A stretch of DNA of 64,000 nucleotides from Roseateles sp. (GCF_019237615.1 NZ_JAFAGT010000085.1:124001-188000), one strand, 5' to 3'; counted from the stretch's first letter, positions 33,569-44,083 are shown. Program-made: numbers and translations. Notes: generated from the sequence alone by a model not told the origin.

Positions 33569-35629
33569 ATGAACGTTCTCGCGCGCCGCTTTGCGGCCCC
33601 ACTGTGGTCCCTGTTCCTGCCGCTCCTGTCACTCGCGCTGCTCCTGTCCCGGCCCGCCGCCGCCGCGCCACTGCAGCTCGACCCCCAATCAGCCGTCCAT
33701 GCCAGCGGCCACCTGCAGATGCTGCGCGATCCGCAGGCGCGCCTGGATGCGCCGATGGCCAGCGCCTCGCTGGGCTGGCATGCCCTGCCAGGCGCCATCA
33801 ATGCCGGCTACACCACCGACACGCTGTGGGTGCGGATGGAGGTTCAGCGCCCGACCGCGGCGTCGCCACGCTGGCTGCTGCAGTTCGGCCATGCCCTGCT
33901 GGACGATGTGCAGCTTTACCGGCGCGATGCGGCGGGCCACTGGCAGCTGCAGCAGCATTCGGGCGAAGACGTCGGCCGCGAGCACTGGGTGGTCGATGCG
34001 CGCAACGTCCTGCTGCCGCTGACGCTGGACAGCGACCGGCCCGTCGAGCTGCTGCTGCGCCTGCAGAGCAAAAACGCGATGTCCACCACGGTCAGCCTGC
34101 TGACGCCGGAGGTCTACGGCAGCGCATCCCGGCGCGAGTACCTGTTCTACGGCCTGGGCCTGGGTTTCGGCCTGCTGCTGATCGCCTTCCACGCGCTGTT
34201 CTGGCTGATGACGCGCGACCGTCTGAGCGGCTGGTACCTGGCCTATGTCAGCAATGCGCTGGCGGTGGAGGCGCTGACCGCCGGTCTGCCACAGCAACTG
34301 CTGGCCATGCCGGTAGCCTGGTCCGACCCCCTGCTGGGCCTTTGCATGTGCGCCGGGCTGACGATAGGCATCCGCTTCGCCGCGATGCAACTGGGCATAG
34401 ACCGGCGCTGGCCGCGTCCGATGCGCATGGTCTTCCTGGCCATGCTGCTGCTGGGCCTTGCGGCCGGTGCGCTGGTTCTGAGCGGCCACAACGGCCTTGG
34501 CATGCTGGCGATGCAGCCCGCCGCGATGCTCAGCATCGTCGGCCTGCTCGGCTCGGCGTTATGGCTGCTGCGGCGCGACGACGGGCAGGCGCGCGCCTTC
34601 TTGCTGATCTTCGGCATCTACTACGCCGGAGTGGCGCTGAGTTTCGTACGCAACCTGGGCTATGTGCCGACCAATGTCTGGACCAACAATGCCGCGGCGC
34701 TGGGAACGCTGCTGCACATGGTGCTGATGAGCATGAGGCTGAATCGCCAGTACGACGCGCTGCGACGCGAAAAGGAGGCGGTGCAGGCGCGCCTCATGCA
34801 AGTCGTGGGCCGTCACAACGAGCGGCTGGAGCATGAGGTACGGGTGCGTACCGTGGACCTGCACCAGGAGATCGAACAACGCCGGCGCCTGGAGGTCGAG
34901 CTGCGGGCGGCGCTGGAGACCGAGCGGCGCGCCAAGCAGTCGCAGTCGGACTTCGTGGCCATGGTGTCGCACGAGTTCCGCACGCCGCTGGCCATCATCA
35001 GCACCACGGCCCAGCAAATCGCCAGGAATCTGGGCGCCGCGCGCGAGAAGACCCTGGCCCGCTGCGCCAACCTGCGTGCTGCCGCTCAGCGCATGGCGGC
35101 GCTGGTGGACGAGTACCTGACAGCCGACCGAATGGACACCGGGCAGGCCCCGTTCCAGCCACGAGATTGCCAGCAGGTGGAAATCCGGGAGATGCTCGAC
35201 GAGCTGGTCGAGGAATGGCCGCAAGGACGCATCCGGCTGCTGCTCGACCAGTTGCCCGCGCATTGGTGCTGCGACCTCGGCCTGCTGCGCGTGGCGCTGC
35301 GCAACCTGCTGGCCAATGCCGACCGCCACACCGCCCCCGACCACCCGATCGAGCTGCAGGTCGGCTGCCTGTCGGCTGACAAGCTGAGCTTCAGAGTCAG
35401 CAATCCCGGCGACGAGGTTCCCGCCGACGAGGTGCCGCGCCTCTTCGAGAAATACTTCCGCGGCCGGAAGGCGCAGCACTCGCCAGGTGCCGGCCTGGGC
35501 CTGTACCTGGTACATCAGATCGCCGAGATGCATGCCGGCCACGCGCGACTGGAGAGCGCCGGGCGCGGCGAACCGGTGCGTTTCCGGCTGGAACTGCCCG
35601 CGCAGCCCCAGCAGCTGCGAATCGCATAA
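33569..35629 (+). CDS. Sensor histidine kinase with 7TMR-DISM input module
   Basis: The 686-aa protein has a signal peptide (to about residue 33), a periplasmic 7TMR-DISMED2-like beta domain (about 35-165, with TLWVRMEVQRP), seven membrane helices (about 185-390), a coiled coil (about 400-455), HisKA with the phospho-acceptor His at residue 468 in MVSHEFRTPLAII, and HATPase_c with LRNLLANADRH and GAGLGLYLVHQ. DISMED2 domains are thought to bind carbohydrates or related ligands. Its partner is the divergent OmpR-type regulator. Confidence 0.93.
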   Translation: MNVLARRFAAPLWSLFLPLLSLALLLSRPAAAAPLQLDPQSAVHASGHLQMLRDPQARLDAPMASASLGWHALPGAINAGYTTDTLWVRMEVQRPTAASPRWLLQFGHALLDDVQLYRRDAAGHWQLQQHSGEDVGREHWVVDARNVLLPLTLDSDRPVELLLRLQSKNAMSTTVSLLTPEVYGSASRREYLFYGLGLGFGLLLIAFHALFWLMTRDRLSGWYLAYVSNALAVEALTAGLPQQLLAMPVAWSDPLLGLCMCAGLTIGIRFAAMQLGIDRRWPRPMRMVFLAMLLLGLAAGALVLSGHNGLGMLAMQPAAMLSIVGLLGSALWLLRRDDGQARAFLLIFGIYYAGVALSFVRNLGYVPTNVWTNNAAALGTLLHMVLMSMRLNRQYDALRREKEAVQARLMQVVGRHNERLEHEVRVRTVDLHQEIEQRRRLEVELRAALETERRAKQSQSDFVAMVSHEFRTPLAIISTTAQQIARNLGAAREKTLARCANLRAAAQRMAALVDEYLTADRMDTGQAPFQPRDCQQVEIREMLDELVEEWPQGRIRLLLDQLPAHWCCDLGLLRVALRNLLANADRHTAPDHPIELQVGCLSADKLSFRVSNPGDEVPADEVPRLFEKYFRGRKAQHSPGAGLGLYLVHQIAEMHAGHARLESAGRGEPVRFRLELPAQPQQLRIA

Positions 35630-35685
35630 CGATATGGCAAATGGTTCGACGACAGGACCGGCCGCCCTTTGCAGAATTGCTGCGC

Positions 35686-36645
35686 ATGAATTTCCAGCAG
35701 CTCCGCTCCGTCCGCGAGGCCCAGCGCCGCGGCTTCAACCTGACCGAGGTGGCCCAGGCCCTGCACACGTCGCAGCCGGGCGTCAGCCGCCAGATTCGCG
35801 AGCTGGAGGAGGAACTGGGCATCGAGCTCTTCGTGCGCGTCGGCAAGCGGCTGACCGGGCTGACCGAACCTGGCGAGCAGGTGCTGCCCGTCATCGAACG
35901 CCTGCTGCTGGAGGCCGAGAACCTCAGGCGCGCGGCTGACGACTTCGCCAGCGCCGGCAGCGGCCGGCTTCGCATCGCCGCCACCCACAGCCAGGCACGC
36001 TACGCGCTGCCACCGGCAGTTCGCGACTTCCGCACCCATCACCCCGACGTCAGCCTGCACCTGCAGCAGGGCTCGCCGCAGCAGATCGCCCGCCTGCTGC
36101 TGGACGGTGAGGCGGACGTGGGCATCGCTACCGAGGCGCTGGCGCAGTACCCCGAGCTCGTGGCCCTGCCCTGCTACCGCTGGACGCACTCGGTCGTCGT
36201 GCCGCCGGGCCACCCGCTGCTGGACGGCCCGCTGACGCTGGCCCGCGTTGCGCAGTTCCCCATCGTCACCTACGAGCCCGGCTACACCGGCCGCTCCCAC
36301 ATCGACGACGCCTTCGCCGCCGCCCAGCTCACGCCCCAGATCGTGCTCAGCGCGATGGACGCCGACGTCATCAAGACCTATGTGGAACTGGGCCTGGGCG
36401 TGGGCATCGTCGCGGCCATCGCCTTCGACGAGGAGCGCGACCGCCATCTGCGCGCCATCGACGCCCGCCACCTGTTCGCCGACAACATGACGCGCCTGGC
36501 CGTACGGCGCAGCGCCTACCTGCGCGACTACGTCTACGAGTTCATCCAGACCTTTGCCTCGCCGCTCAAGCGTGAGGTCGTCGACGCCGCCCGCCACGAG
36601 GCGCCGCCGGCGGCGCCTGTGCTGGCCTGGTCGCAGGCCGCATGA
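35686..36645 (+). CDS. CysB/Cbl-type LysR regulator of sulfur metabolism
   Basis: The 319-aa product from [12 protein letters not shown] has the LysR helix-turn-helix ([20 protein letters not shown]) and the CysB-like effector domain with TTHTQARYALP-type sequence (here [15 protein letters not shown]), [13 protein letters not shown], and [19 protein letters not shown]. CysB responds to N-acetylserine and Cbl to adenylylsulfate; which one this is cannot be told. An upstream ATG at 35641 is open but lacks homology. The following sulfate-binding protein gene supports the role. Confidence 0.9.
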   Translation: MNFQQLRSVREAQRRGFNLTEVAQALHTSQPGVSRQIRELEEELGIELFVRVGKRLTGLTEPGEQVLPVIERLLLEAENLRRAADDFASAGSGRLRIAATHSQARYALPPAVRDFRTHHPDVSLHLQQGSPQQIARLLLDGEADVGIATEALAQYPELVALPCYRWTHSVVVPPGHPLLDGPLTLARVAQFPIVTYEPGYTGRSHIDDAFAAAQLTPQIVLSAMDADVIKTYVELGLGVGIVAAIAFDEERDRHLRAIDARHLFADNMTRLAVRRSAYLRDYVYEFIQTFASPLKREVVDAARHEAPPAAPVLAWSQAA

Positions 36646-36721
36646 GCTTGCACGTTCTTCTTCTTTGCATCCGCCAGTCCACCTCCCTAGAGTGAGCCGC
36701 TCCCTCCCCAACGCGAAGACC

Positions 36722-37717
36722 ATGCGCAGCCTTCTCACCGCCCTCTCCCTCGCCGCAGCCGCCACCGGCGCGTTCGCTCAAACCTCCCTGCTCAACGTCT
36801 CCTACGACCCGACGCGCGAGCTGTACCAGGACTTCAACAAGGCCTTTGCCACCAGCTGGAAGGCCCAGTCCGGCGAGACCATCAACATCAAGGCGTCGCA
36901 TGGCGGCTCCGGCAAGCAGGCCCGCTCGGTCATCGACGGCCTGGAGGCCGACGTCGTGACACTGGCACTGGCCTACGACATCGACGCGCTGGCCGACCAC
37001 AAGCTGCTGGGGCTGGACTGGCAGAAGAAGCTGCCCAACAACTCCACCCCCTATACGTCCACCATCGTCTTCCTGGTGCGCAAGGGCAACCCCAAGCACA
37101 TCAACAACTGGCCGGACCTGGCACGGTCGGGCGTGGAAGTCATCACACCCAACCCCAAGACCAGCGGCGGCGCGCGCTGGAACTACTTGGCGGCCTGGGC
37201 CTTCGCGCTGAAGCAACCGGGCGGCACCGCCGACTCGGCCAAGGCCTTCGTCAAGCGCATCTACGGCAACACCAAGGTGCTGGACTCCGGCGCCCGGGGC
37301 GCAACGACCACCTTCGTCGAGCGCGGCATCGGCGACGTGCTGATTGCCTGGGAGAACGAGGCCTACCTGGCCGTGAAGGAACTCGGCAAGGACAGGTTCG
37401 AGATCGTCACCCCGTCCATCTCCATCCTGGCCGAACCGCCGGTGGCCGTCGTCGACAAGGTCGTGGACAAGCGTGGCACGCGCAAGCAGGCCCAGGCCTA
37501 CCTGGAATACCTGTACAGCCCCGAGGGCCAGGAGATCGCAGCACGCAACTTCTACCGCCCGCGCGATCCCAAGGTCGCCGCCAAGTACGCCAGGCAGTTC
37601 GCCAACGTGAAGCTCTTCACCATCGACGAGGCCTTCGGTGGCTGGCGCCAGGCGCAGAAGACACATTTCGACGACGGCGGCGTGTTCGACCAGATCTACA
37701 CACCGGGCGCGAAGTAA
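36722..37717 (+). CDS. sbp: Periplasmic sulfate/thiosulfate-binding protein
   Basis: Solute-binding component of a sulfate ABC importer. The 331-aa product has a signal peptide ending in TGAFAQ and family motifs [37 protein letters not shown], and LAYDIDAL, with later [17 protein letters not shown]. The length fits Sbp. The ABC permease and ATPase genes are not adjacent on the right. It is preceded by the CysB-like regulator 76 nt upstream. Confidence 0.94.
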   Translation: MRSLLTALSLAAAATGAFAQTSLLNVSYDPTRELYQDFNKAFATSWKAQSGETINIKASHGGSGKQARSVIDGLEADVVTLALAYDIDALADHKLLGLDWQKKLPNNSTPYTSTIVFLVRKGNPKHINNWPDLARSGVEVITPNPKTSGGARWNYLAAWAFALKQPGGTADSAKAFVKRIYGNTKVLDSGARGATTTFVERGIGDVLIAWENEAYLAVKELGKDRFEIVTPSISILAEPPVAVVDKVVDKRGTRKQAQAYLEYLYSPEGQEIAARNFYRPRDPKVAAKYARQFANVKLFTIDEAFGGWRQAQKTHFDDGGVFDQIYTPGAK

Positions 37718-37811
37718 CGCGACGCCTGGCCGGCCCGCCATGTGAAGTCTTGTTGCGCCGGTCATCCCGGCCTCGACAATGAGCGTTTAGCGGCTTCATC
37801 ATGAGGCCACC

Positions 37812-39332
37812 ATGAGAAACCTCGCGCTCAACACCGCTCTCCTCCTCGGTCTGGCCGGCTGCGCCAGCATGCCGCCGCCGGCCGCGCCGGCCCATGCGCC
37901 AGCCCAAGACGCACTCTGGCTGGATCGCCTAACCTGGGGCGCCAGCAGCGCCGACCTCGCCGCGCTGCGCAGCCAGGGCCGGGCGGCCTGGCTGGATGCC
38001 CAGCTCCAGCCGACGGGCACGGCGCCGCTGCCGGAGGCCGCCCGGGCCCAGGTCCAGGCCTTCTCCATCACGCAGCAGGACCTGCCGCCACTGGTACAGG
38101 CCATGGAGGCCCAGCGCAAGGCGGCCGACGCGCTGACCGACGACGCGGCCAAGGCCGAGGCGCAGAAGAACTACCAGCAGGCCCTCACCAAGCTGGCCCG
38201 CGAGGCCTCGGCGCGGCAGTTGCTGAACGCGCTGTACTCGCCGAGCCAGGTCCGCGAGCAGATGACCTGGTTCTGGTTCAACCACTTCAACATCCACCAG
38301 TACAAGGCGAACCTGCGCGTCATGGTGGGTGACTACGAGCAGGGCCTGCGCGAGCGATCGCTGGGGCGCTTCCGCGACCTGCTGGGCTACACGGCCCACC
38401 ACCCGGCCATGCTGCGCTACCTCGACAACGAGCAGAACGCGGCCAACCGCATCAACGAGAACTACGCCCGCGAGCTGCTGGAGCTGCACACGCTGGGCAT
38501 AGGCGGTGGCTACAGCCAGCGCGACGTGCAGGAGCTGGCCCGCGTGCTGACCGGCCTGGGCGTGAACCTGACCGACAGCAAACCCAAGCTCAAGCCCGCC
38601 CAGGAAGCCCAGTACCACCGCACGGGTCTGATGGAGTTCAACCCGGCGCGGCATGACTTCGGCGACAAGACGCTGCTGGGCATCACCGTGAAGGGCCGCG
38701 GCTATGCCGAGCTGGACCAGGTGCTGGACCTGCTGGCCCGACACCCCAGCACGGCCCGCTTCGTTTCGCGCAAGCTCGCGCAGTACTTCGTCGCCGACGA
38801 GCCGCCCCCGGCGCTGGTGGAACGCATGGCCGAGCGCTGGCAGCAGACCGACGGCAGCATCGCCGAGGTGCTGCGCGCGATGGTGGGCTCGCCGGAGTTC
38901 GAGGCGTCTCTCGGCCGCAAGTTCAAGGACCCGACGCACTACGTCGTCTCGGCCGTTCGCCTGGCCTATGCCGACAAGGTGGTGCTGAACACCGGCCCCA
39001 TGATCGGCTGGCTCTACCGCCTCGGCCAGGCACCCTACAACCGCCAGACGCCCGACGGCTACCCGCTGGACGAGAGCGCCTGGGCAGGCCCCGGCCAGAT
39101 GACGACGCGCTTCGAGATCGCGCGCGCCATCGGCAGTGGCAGCGCCGGCCTCTTCAAGGTGGAGGGTGAGGCCAAGGACAGGCCAGCCTTCCCGCAGATC
39201 GCTCAGCCGCTGTACTACGACGGCATCGCGCCCCGCCTGGCATCCGCCACGCAGCAGGCCCTGACCCAGGCCACGTCGCCGCAGGAATGGAACACCTATC
39301 TGCTCGCTTCCCCCGACTTCATGTACAGGTGA
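37812..39332 (+). CDS. DUF1800-family lipoprotein
   Basis: The 506-aa protein has a lipoprotein signal peptide (LLLGLAGCAS, lipobox Cys about residue 17). It contains DUF1800 landmarks: LDRLTWGASSADLAAL, MTWFWFNHFNIHQ, NENYARELLELHTLGIGGGY and ELARVLTGLGV. Function of the family is unknown. It is followed 4 nt later by a DUF1501 gene, a very common pairing in proteobacteria, so the two probably work together in the cell envelope. Confidence 0.9.
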   Translation: MRNLALNTALLLGLAGCASMPPPAAPAHAPAQDALWLDRLTWGASSADLAALRSQGRAAWLDAQLQPTGTAPLPEAARAQVQAFSITQQDLPPLVQAMEAQRKAADALTDDAAKAEAQKNYQQALTKLAREASARQLLNALYSPSQVREQMTWFWFNHFNIHQYKANLRVMVGDYEQGLRERSLGRFRDLLGYTAHHPAMLRYLDNEQNAANRINENYARELLELHTLGIGGGYSQRDVQELARVLTGLGVNLTDSKPKLKPAQEAQYHRTGLMEFNPARHDFGDKTLLGITVKGRGYAELDQVLDLLARHPSTARFVSRKLAQYFVADEPPPALVERMAERWQQTDGSIAEVLRAMVGSPEFEASLGRKFKDPTHYVVSAVRLAYADKVVLNTGPMIGWLYRLGQAPYNRQTPDGYPLDESAWAGPGQMTTRFEIARAIGSGSAGLFKVEGEAKDRPAFPQIAQPLYYDGIAPRLASATQQALTQATSPQEWNTYLLASPDFMYR

Positions 39333-39336
39333 TGCC

Positions 39337-40521
39337 ATGAAACGCCGCCATCTGCTCCAACTCGGCCTCGGTGCCACCGCGCTGCCGCTGCAGCTTTGGG
39401 CCGCGTCACCCGACGCGCCGCGCCTGCTGGTCGTCTTCCTGCGCGGCGCCTACGACGCTGCCAACCTGCTGGTACCGACCGCATCGAGCTTCTACTACGA
39501 GGCCCGGCCCAACATCGCCATCGCCAAGACGGCGGCCCTGCCGCTGGACGCGAACTGGGGCCTGGCTCCCGCGCTGGCCGACTCCATACACCCGCTGTGG
39601 CTGAAGAACCAAGCCGCCTTCGTGCCCTTCGCCGGCACCAACGACGTCTCGCGCAGCCATTTCGAGACCCAGGACCACATCGAGCTGGGCCAGCCCGACG
39701 AGGGCAGCCGCGACTTCCGCAGCGGCTTCATGAACCGGCTGGCCGGCGTGCTGGGCGCGGGCGGGGTCGCCAGCTCGCGGCTGGAGGCCATGGCCTTCAC
39801 TGACCAGGTGCCGCTGATCCTGCGCGGCGAACTGCCGGTGGCCAACCAGGCCTTGCGCGACCTCGGCAAGCCGGCCATCAGCGCAGCGCAGGCCCAGGTC
39901 ATCGCCGGCATGTACGCCAACACCCGCCTGGCCGGCACGGTCAGTGGTGGCTTCGAGGTGCGCGACGAGGTCTCGCGCGAGATGGCCGGCGAGATGGAGG
40001 CTGCCAGCCGCGGCGCCATCGCAGCCAAGGGCTTTGCGCTGGAGGCCCGCCGTGTCGCGCGGCTGATGCGCGAGCGCGTGACGCTGGGCTTCATCGACGT
40101 GGGTGGCTGGGACACCCATGTCGGCGAGGGCGGTGCGACGGGCCAGCTCGCCACCAAGCTGGGCGAGCTGGGCAAGGGCCTGGCGCTGTTCGCCGACGAG
40201 ATGGGGCCGCAGTGGAACAACACCGTGGTGGTTGTGGTCAGCGAGTTCGGCCGCACCTTCCGCGAGAACGGCAACCGCGGCACCGACCATGGCCACGGCA
40301 GCGCCTACTGGGTGCTGGGCGGCGGCGTGCAGGGCGGGCGTATCGCCGGCGAGCAGGTGGAGGTCAAGGCCGCCACGCTGTTCCAGAACCGCGACTACCC
40401 GGTGCTCAACGAGTACCGCGCGCTGTTCGGGGGCCTGATGCGTCGCATGTACGGCCTGAACGACGCGCAACTGGCCAAGGTCTTCCCCGGAGCCAGCGCG
40501 CGCGATATCGGCCTGGTTTAG
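39337..40521 (+). CDS. DUF1501-family exported protein
   Basis: The 394-aa protein begins MKRRHLLQLGLGATALPLQL, a twin-arginine-like signal in shortened form, then LLVVFLRGAYDAANLLVP typical of DUF1501 (sulfatase-like fold). Other landmarks are GGWDTHVGEGGATGQLATKL, VVSEFGRTFRENGNRGTDHG and YWVLGGGVQGGRI. The acidic/His positions expected of an alkaline-phosphatase-like site are present. It is the partner of the DUF1800 lipoprotein, and its end overlaps the convergent wrbA-like gene by 4 nt. Confidence 0.9.
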   Translation: MKRRHLLQLGLGATALPLQLWAASPDAPRLLVVFLRGAYDAANLLVPTASSFYYEARPNIAIAKTAALPLDANWGLAPALADSIHPLWLKNQAAFVPFAGTNDVSRSHFETQDHIELGQPDEGSRDFRSGFMNRLAGVLGAGGVASSRLEAMAFTDQVPLILRGELPVANQALRDLGKPAISAAQAQVIAGMYANTRLAGTVSGGFEVRDEVSREMAGEMEAASRGAIAAKGFALEARRVARLMRERVTLGFIDVGGWDTHVGEGGATGQLATKLGELGKGLALFADEMGPQWNNTVVVVVSEFGRTFRENGNRGTDHGHGSAYWVLGGGVQGGRIAGEQVEVKAATLFQNRDYPVLNEYRALFGGLMRRMYGLNDAQLAKVFPGASARDIGLV

Positions 40522-41090
40522 GCGGACCTCACCCAGCGGTCGACGACCGCCTTCACGCGCTCGCCGAAGTAGCGGGCCGTCGCCAGGTCGCCCGGCACCA
40601 TCTCCTCGGCGGAAGCGTCGCTGGGCGTCTGCGTGATGAGGCCGGCGTAGCCGCCGAGGTTGTTGATGTCGTCGCGCGTGGCGGCCTTGTGGTTGGGCGC
40701 CTTCGTGCCCATGCCCACCCAGATCATGCCGTGCTGCTGACTCAGCGTGTGCAGGTACTGCATCGTGCCTTGCTTGTCGCCGTTGAGCGTGGCCGAGTTT
40801 GTGAAGCCGGCGGCGATCTTGTCCTTCCACAGCTGGGCGTACCACGGCTTGCTGCTGGCGTCGGCCACCTTCTTGAACTGCCAGCTCACGCCGCCCATGT
40901 ACGTGGGCGTGCCGAAGACGATGGCGTCGGCCCCCGCCAGCGTGGCCCAGTCGCCTTCGGAGATGTTGCCCTCGGCGTCGATGGGCATCAGCTGCGCGCC
41001 GGCCGTGCCGGCGATGGCCTCGGCGACCTTCCTGGTGTGGCCATAGCCGGAGTGGTAGAGAACGACGATCTTGCTCATGGGCTGTTTCAT
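40518..41090 (-). CDS. WrbA-like flavodoxin-fold NAD(P)H:quinone oxidoreductase
   Basis: FMN-binding protein, 190 aa from MKQPMSKIVVLYHSGYGHT. The phosphate-binding loop YHSGYGHTRKVAEA, the FGTPTYMGGVSWQFKK segment and FTNSATLNGDKQ are typical of the flavodoxin/WrbA family. A start at the second ATG (MSKIVV) is equally likely, as neither has a good ribosome site. Likely reduces quinones in the cytoplasm. Confidence 0.8.
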   Translation of the reverse strand: MKQPMSKIVVLYHSGYGHTRKVAEAIAGTAGAQLMPIDAEGNISEGDWATLAGADAIVFGTPTYMGGVSWQFKKVADASSKPWYAQLWKDKIAAGFTNSATLNGDKQGTMQYLHTLSQQHGMIWVGMGTKAPNHKAATRDDINNLGGYAGLITQTPSDASAEEMVPGDLATARYFGERVKAVVDRWVRSA

Positions 41091-41211
41091 TCGGAGAAGG
41101 GTGAACCGGGAACTTGCGGGCACGGCGCCGGGCCGCGCCCGAGCCGGCTCGAGATAGGGATGGACCGGCCTCACCCGCGAGCAGCGGGGCGAGGCCGGGG
41201 TGGAGCGCCGG

Positions 41212-41934
41212 TCAGGCGGCCAGGTCGAACACCAGCACTTCGGCGTCGCGGCCGGCCGTCAGGGTCAAGCGCGATGTCTGGCGAACCTGCAGGGCATCGC
41301 CGGCCGTCAGCTCCTGCCCGTTCACGCTGAGCGCGCCGCGCACCAGGTGCACATAGGCCAGGCGGCCCGGCGCCAGGTCCAGCTCGGCGGTCTCGTCGCC
41401 GTCGAACAGGCCGGCATACAGACGCGCGTCGGCATGAAGGGTGACGGCACCGCCCGCGCCGTCGCTGGCCGCCACGAGGCGCAACTGGCCGCGCTTGGAG
41501 GCGGCGTCGAAGTGCTTTTGCTCGTAGCTCGGCGCGATGCCGCGCGCATCCGGCTGGATCCAGATCTGCAGGAAGTGCGTGGTCTGGTCCTTGGCGTGGT
41601 TGAACTCGCTGTGCATGACGCCGCTGCCCGCGCTCATGCGCTGCACGTCGCCGGGACGGATCACGCCCGAGTTGGCGGCGCCTGTCTCGCCGTTGCCCAT
41701 GCTGTCCTTGTGCGCCAGCTCGCCGGAGAGCACGTAGCTGATGATCTCCATGTCGCGGTGGCCATGCGTGCCGAAGCCGGTGCCCGGGGCGATTCTGTCC
41801 TCGTTGATGACGCGCAGCGCGCCGAAGCCCATGCGGGCCGGATCGTAGTAGTCGGCGAAGGAGAAGCTGTGGAAGGACTTCAGCCAGCCATGGTCGGCAT
41901 AGCCACGGTCGGCGGACTTGATCAGTTGCAGCAT
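41212..41934 (-). CDS. Pirin-family protein (YhhW/YhaK-like)
   Basis: The 240-aa bicupin has the N-terminal pirin motif FHSFSFADYYDPARMGFGAL, the metal-binding HGHRDMEIISYVLSGEL and MSAGSGVMHSEFN with His/Glu ligands. Some relatives cleave quercetin. AGGAGA precedes the ATG. It is divergent from a YhaJ-like LysR regulator 100 nt away, the yhaK/yhaJ-type pairing seen in enterobacteria. Confidence 0.9.
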   Translation of the reverse strand: MLQLIKSADRGYADHGWLKSFHSFSFADYYDPARMGFGALRVINEDRIAPGTGFGTHGHRDMEIISYVLSGELAHKDSMGNGETGAANSGVIRPGDVQRMSAGSGVMHSEFNHAKDQTTHFLQIWIQPDARGIAPSYEQKHFDAASKRGQLRLVAASDGAGGAVTLHADARLYAGLFDGDETAELDLAPGRLAYVHLVRGALSVNGQELTAGDALQVRQTSRLTLTAGRDAEVLVFDLAA

Positions 41935-42034
41935 GTTCGGTCTCCTTTTCCGGTTGCGATGGAGCCAATGTAGGAGCCCTGGGCAAGGCCATCGATGAGG
42001 CGTCTGCGAGGCATCATTCAAATAGACTGAACAC

Positions 42035-43006
42035 ATGTCGACCTCCCAAGAGAAGCGCCGCGCCCTCACCCCAGAGGCCCTGTCCATGATGGACACCATC
42101 GCGCGCACCGGCAGCTTCGCCGCCGCCGCGCGCGAGATGGGCCGTGTGCCCTCGGCGCTGACCTATTCCGTACGCCAGCTGGAGGATGCGCTGGACGTGC
42201 TGCTGTTCGACCGCAGCTCGCGCCAGGCCGTGCTGACCACGGCCGGCCACGAGCTGCTGCTGGAGGGGCGGCGCCTGCTGCAGGAGCTGGACGCCGTCGC
42301 CAACCGCGTGCGCCGCATCGCCACCGGCTGGGAGAGCGAGCTGACGCTGGCTGTCGACGACGCCATCGCCCGCCGCGCGCTGTTCGACCTGATGGAGGCC
42401 TTCTACGCCCAGACCATAGACGGCGGCGGCCCGCCGCCGACCCGGCTCAAGCTGCGCGTTGAGGTGCTGGCCGGCACCTGGGAAGCCCTGCTGCATGGCC
42501 AGGCCGACGTGGCCATCGGCGTGCCGACGCAGCAGCTGCCCAGCAGCAGCATCCATTGCGAGCCCGGCGGTGAGCTGGAGTTCGCCTTCTGCATCGCCCC
42601 CCACCACCCGCTCGCCGCCCTGCCCGAGCCCCTGAGCGCCAGCCAGATCGCCGAGCACCGCATCATCGCCGTCGCCGACAGCGCGCGCCTGCTCCCGCCC
42701 CTGACCGTCGGCCTGCTGCCGGGTCAGGACGTGCTGACCGTGCCGTCGCTGGCCACCAAGCTGGAGGCCATGATGCGCGGCCTGGGCTGCGGCTCGCTGC
42801 CCGTGCCCATGGTGAGGCGGCACATCGAGGCAGGCCGCCTGGTGCGCAAGGCCACCTACGAAGGCCGGCGCGCCGGGCAGATGCATTACGCCTGGCGCGA
42901 CACGGGCCAGGCGCCCGGCAAGGCGCTGGCCTGGTGGATAGACAAGCTGCGCGGCCCCGCCACACAGCGGGCCCTGCTGGAACAGCACGAAGGCCTGCTG
43001 CTGTGA
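42035..43006 (+). CDS. LysR-family regulator, YhaJ-like
   Basis: The 323-aa protein has an N-terminal winged helix with [20 protein letters not shown] and [20 protein letters not shown], closely resembling YhaJ, and an effector domain with [20 protein letters not shown]. YhaJ in E. coli responds to aromatic compounds. Divergence from pirin suggests it controls that gene. Its stop overlaps the gluQ GTG start (GTGA). Confidence 0.88.
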   Translation: MSTSQEKRRALTPEALSMMDTIARTGSFAAAAREMGRVPSALTYSVRQLEDALDVLLFDRSSRQAVLTTAGHELLLEGRRLLQELDAVANRVRRIATGWESELTLAVDDAIARRALFDLMEAFYAQTIDGGGPPPTRLKLRVEVLAGTWEALLHGQADVAIGVPTQQLPSSSIHCEPGGELEFAFCIAPHHPLAALPEPLSASQIAEHRIIAVADSARLLPPLTVGLLPGQDVLTVPSLATKLEAMMRGLGCGSLPVPMVRRHIEAGRLVRKATYEGRRAGQMHYAWRDTGQAPGKALAWWIDKLRGPATQRALLEQHEGLLL

Positions 43007-43878
43007 CGCCGTACCGGGGCCGCTTCGCCCCCTCACCCACCGGCCCGCTGCACGCCGGCTCGCTGGTGGCCGCGCTGGCCAGTTGGCTGGACGCCCGCGC
43101 CCATGGCGGCTGCTGGCTCGTACGCATCGAGGACGTCGATGGTCCGCGCTGCCCGCCGGGCATGGATGAGCTCATCCTGGGGCAGCTTGCCGCGCTGGGC
43201 TTGCTGCCCGACGAGCCCCCCGTCTGGCAATCCCGCCGCGGCAGCCTCTACGAGGCCGCGCTGGACCGCCTCATCGCCGCCGGCCATGCCTACGGCTGCG
43301 CCTGCACGCGCGCCGAGATCGCCGCCGCGGTAGGGCCGCGCGCCAAGCATGGCGAGCTGGTCTACCCCGGCACCTGCCGCCACGGCACCCTCGGCCGGCC
43401 GGTGCGCGCCTGGCGCTTGCGCGTCCAGGGACGGGTGGACTGGCTGGATCGCCGCCTGGGCCCGCAGTCGCAGGACCTCGAGGCCGAAGTCGGCGACTTC
43501 GTGTTGAAGCGCGCCGACGGCCTCTGGGCTTACCAGCTCGCCGTCGTCGTCGACGATGCCGAGCAGGGCATCACCGACATCGTCCGCGGCGAGGACCTGG
43601 CCGACAACACGCCGCGCCAGATCGCGCTGCAACGGTGTCTGGACCTGCCCACGCCGCGCCATCTGCACACGCCGCTGGTGCTGGCGGCGGACGGGCACAA
43701 GCTGTCCAAGCAGAACGGCGCGGCGGCGCTGGACCTGGCCGACCCGGCGGCGCGGCTGCGGGAGGCAGCTCTGCGGCTGAATCTGGCGCCGGGGCCGGCC
43801 GCGTCGACACCTGGCGAAGTGCTGGCCGCCGCGGTCGCGCAATGGACGGCGCAATGGACGGCGCAATGCCCGCCATGA
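43003..43878 (+). CDS. gluQ: Glutamyl-Q tRNA(Asp) synthetase GluQ
   Basis: Attaches glutamate to queuosine in tRNA(Asp); a truncated GluRS without anticodon-binding domain. The 291-aa product from a GTG coupled to the preceding stop has [19 protein letters not shown] (HIGH-type motif), [19 protein letters not shown], a zinc-type cluster [10 protein letters not shown] with later YPGTCRHG, and [11 protein letters not shown] (KMSKS-type). The length matches the family. Confidence 0.93.
   Translation: MTPYRGRFAPSPTGPLHAGSLVAALASWLDARAHGGCWLVRIEDVDGPRCPPGMDELILGQLAALGLLPDEPPVWQSRRGSLYEAALDRLIAAGHAYGCACTRAEIAAAVGPRAKHGELVYPGTCRHGTLGRPVRAWRLRVQGRVDWLDRRLGPQSQDLEAEVGDFVLKRADGLWAYQLAVVVDDAEQGITDIVRGEDLADNTPRQIALQRCLDLPTPRHLHTPLVLAADGHKLSKQNGAAALDLADPAARLREAALRLNLAPGPAASTPGEVLAAAVAQWTAQWTAQCPP
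43837..43868. repeat. 12-bp tandem repeat at the 3' end of gluQ
   Basis: GCGCAATGGACG at 43837 and 43849, plus a partial GCGCAATG at 43861, encoding repeated AQWT near the C terminus. A minor in-frame duplication. Confidence 0.7.
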
Positions 43879-44083
43879 CGCGGGGCGGTCCCGGCTGAGG
43901 GGCAAATGCCCCGCCGAATACCCCCAGTTCGGCCCGCGTGACGCCTTGTCCACGTCCGCCCTCCTCGGTTAGATTCATTTGGCCTTGCGTCGGCAGCGGC
44001 GGCGCAAGCCCATCCCCGCAAGCGGCCTCTCGCCAAGCCCGGTTGCGCCCGCCAACGCCGGCCCACCGGCACCAGGAGATGAC

